A stretch of DNA of 22,285 nt from NCBI GenBank assembly GCA_049999765.1, contig JBNGIQ010007839.1, positions 34,879-57,163 on the forward strand, written 5' to 3'. Made by a program: the position numbers and the translations under genes. The stretch's first letter is position 1. Every line of letters begins with the position of its first letter. Below are positions 17,605 to 22,285 of this stretch, one piece after another. Under the pieces are notes generated by a model. The model worked only from the letters and a program-made list of their open reading frames with translations. It was not told the DNA's origin and ran no database searches. Origin of the DNA: Phaeoceros laevis (lineage: Eukaryota; Anthocerotophyta; Anthocerotopsida; Notothyladales).

Positions 17605-19454
17605 TCAGTGTACAGCTGATCCAACCGGAAGAATGATGGATGATCCGCCTCCTGCTGCCCAAGCTTCCTGGCTACAGGAGATGGGGTTAAGGAACAGCGT
17701 CCTGCTCAGATCCGGTACCCAGGCATCTAAGCCACCGCCTCCGAAATTCAGTAGCTTGTCATCATAGCCAATAGCCAGAACTCCACGCTCTGAGCCAAAT
17801 GCCTCTTGGTAAACACCTCGCTTTGATGATTGGCTCGGCCCATCTTGAAAAAAACCGTCACAGATATTGAATCCCTGCTCCTTCACTGCAAAGCCTGTAC
17901 TACTGTTAAGGCTTAGCGTCCTGCTCAGATCCGGTACCCAGGNNNNNNNNNNTGTTAAGGCTTAGCGTCCTGCTCAGATCCGGTACCCAGGCATCCAAGT
18001 GACCCCCTCCGGTCTTCAGAAGCTCGTCATCATAGCCAATAGCCAGAACTCCACGCTCTAAGCCAAATGCCTCTTGGTAAACACCTTGCTCTGATGATTG
18101 GCTCTGCTCATCTTGAAAGAAGCCGTCACAGATATTGAATCCCTGCTCCTTCACTGCAAAGCCTGTAGTAGACTGTTTCAGAGTACTTTCTTGTTCTGGT
18201 GTGATGGTAAAACCAGTAGACGAAGGCTCTGTTCTGTTGCTAGCCATCCCAAGGGAATTGGTATTGACAGAACTTTGCAAGGAGGCCTTCTGTGCAGCCA
18301 CACGAATCCGTTCAGCTCTGGATCCTATAACCTGTCCTAAAATAGCAGCTGCAATTGTGAACGCCATAGCATATTTAGGCATAACCACCGCCTTCCTCAA
18401 CATGCCAATGAAAGGAACAGATGCATGGACAGCTAGAAACCAATCAGGTGAAAACTTTTGCGTATGCTCCCTCCAAACACCAAGTGGTATGTTGACTGCC
18501 ATTCCCAAAGCTCCAACTGCAAGTATCTTCTTAGGAAGTGCTTGGGGCTTCAACGCCTTCACAGCTGGAGTCCTTGCAAGTGCAGCCCTAGCTGCTACAA
18601 TTGCAGGAGGGCACCTATACTTCATGCCAGGGGGAAGTTGCACTAATTTCGCCACGAGTGGCAGGGCTCCGGCAACAGCACGGTACGACTTGGCAATTGG
18701 GCAATTACCAGAAGATAACCACTCACTGCCCTTGGCTTCATGGGTTTTTCCACTCTGCATTGTACAAACGTAAAGGTCAAAATTGCGAGACAGCTATCCG
18801 AAACAACGCCTCATAACTGAACAAAGAACATGGAAAAGAAATTCCTCAAAGTCTTACATTTGCAGAACGATCCGAGTCCGGTGACTTCTTATCAGAAGGC
18901 TGGTTCTTTTTCAGCTTCTTTGCTTTGTTGTGCGCCATAAATGAGTCAAAACTGAAAGGCCCAGCACCTCCAAACGCAGAGAGGCTGATAGTTGCTGCAG
19001 ATGCAGCCAAAGGGTGATACTTGACAGAAACCGCAGGAGACACCTCGGAGGGTTCATACGAGCATCTGCCACCATCAGACCCTGCTTCTGCGAGGGGAAC
19101 AATACCCTCCTGTCCATGAAATATCCTGAACATGGCATCGAAAGTTGGCCCATCCTCAAAAATTGGTCCTCGAGAAAATCCCTGTCAGGTAGAGCCACAG
19201 TCACTGACACTATCAGAAACGACTGACTGGCATGGAAGATCCATGGTACGATGGAGACGAGGACACAAGCACACCGAAAACCTAGCAAACGTTTTGGCTG
19301 GAAGAATTACCGGTGATGAAAGTTGAAGAGGAGAAAACGCAAAAGTGGTCGGCTTCTCAATGTTCCTCAAGAATGGGCACCTTTGCGCGGCATTTGTAAA
19401 AGTAGCCTGAGTGCTGCGGCATCTCGCCTCGCCCGACAACAACGCCATTTCCAA
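17605..19454 (-). CDS. Conserved plant membrane protein of unknown function, three exons
   Basis: Exons are 19311-19454, 18858-19181 and 18754 down to 17605, the last crossing a 10-N gap; all joins are phase 0. The N-terminus MEMALLSGEA...FTNAAQRCPFLRNI is followed by RGPIFEDGPTFDAMFRIFHG and a Lys-rich segment near the end of exon 2. Exon 3 begins with SEWLSSGNCPIAKSYRAVAG and includes hydrophobic stretches (ILAVGALGMAVNIPLGVW, WFLAVHASVPFIGML, AMAFTIAAAILGQVIG) that look like three or four membrane segments. I recall this arrangement in uncharacterised plant proteins but cannot name it. The C-terminus carries two copies of a 73-residue unit starting GFAVKEQGFNICDGFF, about 86% identical. 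If the gap is an unmerged overlap, the frame is continuous and the protein is about 522 aa. Confidence 0.85.
17890..18172. repeat. Assembly gap inside a tandem coding repeat
   Basis: Ten Ns occupy 17943-17952. The 39 bases before the gap (17904-17942) are identical to the 39 bases after it (17953-17991). This is the signature of two sequence pieces that overlap but were not merged. Collapsing the overlap restores a continuous reading frame with a 219-bp tandem repeat. Confidence 0.9.
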
Positions 19455-20150
19455 CCGTGTTGATCACCTTCCACGACTGTCAAAAACCCCCAGCGTAAAC
19501 GAATGCCTGCTCCACTCAAGCGGCTGCCTACAGCTCCAAACTAGCTCAAATCAGCCTAGCCGAAGTCTCTCCGCTATTCAACTTGCACAAACGCGACAGA
19601 TCGGAGGCCAGAGCAGCGCAATCAGGGCAACACGGCACGAGACCTAGGTATATGAGAAGCGAGCTTGCCCTCGGCCACCAACCTACCAACTAGACAGGAA
19701 GGCCACAGGACAGAACGGCGACAGCTCTCTGCAAGTCAAAGAAAGCAGCAGAACCCAATAAGCATGTAGCACAGTCCTTGCTGGCACTGCCGGGGAAGAG
19801 GGAGGAAGCTCACAACAACTTCGCTGCTGCGCAGACTGGAAAGGGTCGTTGGACGAACGCGTCGAAGGACCACGTATGGGCGGCCGCTGAGGATACTTCA
19901 CGTCCTGAATGAGTCGTCCAGAGAACTTGCCAGGTTGCTCCGCTGTCCAGATCTAGATTGACCGGTTCTGCAGAAATAGAGAAGCATGCAGAAGCGCTCG
20001 AAGTTCAATGTTGATGCCTCTAAAGAAGCGTTTCGTCACATCCTCCGAAGGTATCTTTTTGGACCGGAGGCGATGCTTCCACCTCCGGTATCTAAGTCTA
20101 GCGTAGATGCGGTGGGCCTTCAAACACCAAACCTACTAGGCCAACATAGA

Positions 20151-20262
20151 ACAAAAGTAGTAGTAGGAAGATTATGGTGTTTAGCCAACTCCACATGGGA
20201 GTAGCATGTCACAAAGTAGTAGTAGTAGGAAGATTATGGTGTTTAGCCAACTCCACATGGGA
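20151..20262. repeat. Two 50-bp direct repeats
   Basis: The block gtagtaggaagattatggtg... to cactccacatggga-like end (ttagccaactccacatggga) occurs at 20151-20200 and again at 20211-20262. The copies differ mainly by one extra tag triplet. Confidence 0.9.
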
Positions 20263-20298
20263 ATTGAACGCCCCGTCAGGTTTTTCGACCGGCAACCA

Positions 20299-20415
20299 GG
20301 AGCCCCGTCCAGGGATTGCAAGCAACAATCCGGAGCCCCCGTCCAGGGATTGCAAGCAACAATCGGGAGCCCCCGTCCACGGATAGCAAGCAACAATCAA
20401 TCCGGAGCCCCCGTC
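20299..20415. repeat. Four-unit tandem repeat, 33-38 bp period
   Basis: Units begin at about 20299, 20332, 20366 and 20404 with ggagcccc(c)gtc, followed by a ggattgcaagcaacaatc core in the first three. The third has ggatagcaag. The fourth is partial. Confidence 0.9.
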
Positions 20416-20900
20416 GAGGGACCTTGGTCTTCTTCAAAACATTGATAAAATATTCAAAGCGTGAAGTAAGCTTTAACACAAAAAAGAAAAGATCAAGTAT
20501 TTTAAATTTTTTCATGTGTACTCCAAATTTATAGCATGTTGCTTGTAAATATCAAGCTCACTCTTATTCATGGGAGCAATGTCTCCCTCTTCCCCTGGGT
20601 ACAAAAGGTCCCCCCTCTAGGAACTCCACTTTCTTGGGAGTACTACTAGGCTTGCATAAATGCACTTGACAAGTATACTAATCTATAAGTATGCTTGTTA
20701 CATGTAGATACTACAAGTAGTGAGCACAAAAGTAGCTTAGAAAGATGGACGCATCTTCTATGTTTATACTATATTTATACTAAATAATCCTCCACAGCCA
20801 ATGAATTGGGATGGGTGGCCATCTACCCATATTTATTTATATTTATTTATATTAAATAATAACAGCTTCGTGGCCTATAATTTTAGAGGAAGTGCCCAGT

Positions 20901-21116
20901 AGTAATAGTAGAAAGATCATACTGAGTAATAGTAGTAGAATAATAGTAGTAATAGAAAAATCATGCTGAGTAGTAGTAGTAGAAAGATCATGCTGACTCA
21001 TTGCTGAGTAAGAGTAGTAGAATAGTAGTAATAGTAAAAAAGTCATGCTGAGTAGTAGTAGTATAAGAGTCATGCTGAGTAGTAGTAGTAGAAACTTAGT
21101 AGAAAGGTCATGCTAG
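20901..21116. repeat. TAG-rich satellite with interspersed 15-bp motif
   Basis: Runs of tagtagtag alternate with aaagatcatgctgagtag-like motifs at least six times, with variable spacing. The pattern looks like an expanding trinucleotide repeat that has captured a short unique motif. It ends about 75 bp from the stop codon of the BURP gene. Confidence 0.85.
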
Positions 21117-21189
21117 TCGACAGCACATGGGAATCCAACACGCCCGACACATTGCTGAAGTTTGCCATCGGTGGCAGAGGATGTGGAGG

Positions 21190-22285
21190 CTACTCGTCGT
21201 TGTGGTAGAAGGCGGTGACGCCAGGGTGGGTGTAATGGCAGACGCCGGCCTGTCCAGGTTTGATGCCCAAAACCCGAAACGCGATGTGATCCGGACGGAA
21301 GGTCTTGGTATCGGTGTGGCACGCCACAACGTTGGAGAAAGAGTCGACGCTGGGCTCCACACTCGACTTGAGCGTGACGGAGTAGATCTCAGTGTCCTGG
21401 ATGGTATGGCAGGCCAGGAGCTTGTACGCGAAGCTGCCCATGTCATGGCACACCACGGCGCTGCGGCTTCTGGGGCTGCGCTTCTCCACCGTCACCACTT
21501 CCAAGGAGCCCGCGGCGGCAGCCTGGGATTGCCGCTCCACACCGCCGCTCACCTCCACTGCCAATTGCAAGTTGGTCCCAGACTCCGGTACAAGCTGCGA
21601 CGCCAGGAAGTCCGCCAGATCTTCCAGCGACCGGGCGCAGGTGCGCTTCTCCGCCTCGAAGGTGCCGTTGTAGCGATCGCACTGTTGCAAGGTGGAGGCG
21701 AGGGTGGCGGCCCAGGGGGAGCCTGCGGGAGTGCGGAGCGCTTGCAGGAACTCCGGCCACCGGAGGCTTCCCAGAGCGGACACCAGCCGGCGAGGGAGGT
21801 AGGCGCCGGAGCCGCGTGTGGGCGAGTCGGCCAAGAGCTCGGCGACGAGCTCGGCGGGCACCGTGGCGCCGGAAGAGGGCATGTCTTTAGGGAGGAAGTA
21901 GACGTGGCGCGCTTTTGCGAGCTCCGACTCCGAGTAGTGTTCCTCCGGCTTGCTCTGGCTCAAGGCATTCCAGTTAGGATTACCCCAGATTACTTGCTTG
22001 TCATGCACGGGGCCGCCGGAACCGTCCTTGGAAGGCTCAGAATCCGGTGCGGCATTCCAGTTCTTGCCCACGGGGCCGGAAGGCTGAGAATTCGGTAAGG
22101 CATTCCAGTTCTTGCCCACGGGGCCGGAAGGCTGAGAATTCGGTAAGGCATTCCAGATGGGGTTAGTCCACCAGCCTTGCTTGTCATGCACGGGGCCGCC
22201 GGAACCGTCCTTGGAAGGCTCAGAATTGGGTGCGGCATTCCAGTTCTTGCCCACGGGGCCGGAAGGCTGAGAATTCGGTAAGGCA
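21190..22285 (-). CDS. BURP-domain protein, N-terminus beyond window
   Basis: The frame is open from the right edge of the window to the stop at 21190-21192, so the gene is 5'-truncated here and its true start and signal peptide are not visible. The N-terminal visible part is Pro/Asn/Ser-rich repeats (GPVGKNWNALPNSQPS, 16 residues, and a 29-residue variant with KDGSGGPVHDKQ). The BURP domain starts near VYFLPKDMPSSGATVP and ends with the diagnostic four Cys-His pairs: CHDMGSF, ACHTIQD, ACHTDTK and VCHYTHP, with spacings of 11, 28 and 25 residues. BURP proteins are plant-specific, usually secreted or wall-associated, including the polygalacturonase beta-subunit type. No intron occurs in the visible part. 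The specific subfamily cannot be decided. Confidence 0.93.
   Translation of the reverse strand, partial: ALPNSQPSGPVGKNWNAAPNSEPSKDGSGGPVHDKQGWWTNPIWNALPNSQPSGPVGKNWNALPNSQPSGPVGKNWNAAPDSEPSKDGSGGPVHDKQVIWGNPNWNALSQSKPEEHYSESELAKARHVYFLPKDMPSSGATVPAELVAELLADSPTRGSGAYLPRRLVSALGSLRWPEFLQALRTPAGSPWAATLASTLQQCDRYNGTFEAEKRTCARSLEDLADFLASQLVPESGTNLQLAVEVSGGVERQSQAAAAGSLEVVTVEKRSPRSRSAVVCHDMGSFAYKLLACHTIQDTEIYSVTLKSSVEPSVDSFSNVVACHTDTKTFRPDHIAFRVLGIKPGQAGVCHYTHPGVTAFYHNDE
21964..22285 (-). repeat. Nested coding repeat in BURP gene (48/87 bp, 183-bp higher order)
   Basis: The string ggcattccag recurs at 21964, 22051, 22099, 22147, 22234 and 22282. Spacings are 87, 48, 48, 87 and 48 bp, all multiples of three, giving a 183-bp (61-residue) higher-order unit. 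Copies are nearly identical at DNA level, so amplification is recent. The array continues past the window. Confidence 0.92.

Larger units (their letters stand above)
19455..21189. other. Repeat-rich intergenic region
   Basis: No gene is recognised. It holds the promoter of the membrane-protein gene at its left, then a 50-bp duplication, a four-unit tandem repeat, AT-rich sequence, and a TAG-rich satellite that runs up to the stop codon of the BURP gene. The last part is probably the BURP 3' UTR. Confidence 0.6.

Noticed and set aside
18135-18773. 212-codon plus-strand frame
   Set aside because: It is antisense to exon 3 of the conserved membrane-protein gene, whose exons join in phase and carry familiar conserved segments.
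21127-22098. 323-codon plus-strand frame
   Set aside because: It is the antisense shadow of the BURP-domain gene, whose four Cys-His pairs are clear on the minus strand.
1-22285. CRISPR arrays, tRNA or rRNA genes and bacterial operons
   Set aside because: Repeats lack regular spacer structure, no cloverleaf or rRNA sequence was seen, and genes have introns and plant-type families.

Overview
This is nuclear DNA from a land plant. Genes carry spliceosomal introns with GT-AG borders, and several families are plant-specific or plant-typical: a catalase chaperone of the NCA1 type, a vacuolar iron transporter, an apparently plastid-targeted YidD-like protein and a BURP-domain protein. Gene spacing, moderate base composition and short introns would suit a non-seed plant (moss, liverwort, hornwort or lycophyte), but the sequence alone does not settle the lineage. 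A 10-N assembly gap lies at 17943-17952.

The left part (about 1.1-9.7 kb) holds the most unusual content: five related, very small two-exon genes encoding Cys/Asp-rich peptides of 30-35 residues. The first is on the minus strand and diverges from the second; the other four are in tandem on the plus strand. Each has an 11-20 nt first coding exon, a phase-2 intron of 132-444 bp and a second exon ending in a nearly invariant module, GDPDCSKCNDDVNKCDCK. All five carry a stem-loop with the same GGAGGC/GCCTCC stem 22-27 nt after the stop codon. I do not recognise the family. Cys spacing C-x2-C-x6-C-x-C suggests a minimal metallothionein-like metal-binding peptide, but that function is inferred.

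The middle part (about 10-14.3 kb) has a four-exon YidD/UPF0161-type gene (plus strand), a 120-bp foldback element with a 9-bp target duplication that interrupts an otherwise open minus-strand frame, and a complete four-exon VIT1-type iron transporter (minus strand).

The right part (about 14.9-22.3 kb, all genes on the minus strand) has a complete seven-exon NCA1 gene (RING domain plus helical repeats), a three-exon conserved plant membrane protein of unknown function whose C-terminus contains a tandem 73-residue repeat disturbed by the assembly gap, a repeat-rich intergenic region, and the 3' part of a BURP-domain gene whose N-terminal repeats run off the end of the window.

One loose functional theme links the neighbours: iron storage (VIT1), haem-enzyme maturation and peroxide defence (NCA1), and a cluster of candidate metal-binding peptides. 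That link is inference from co-location only.
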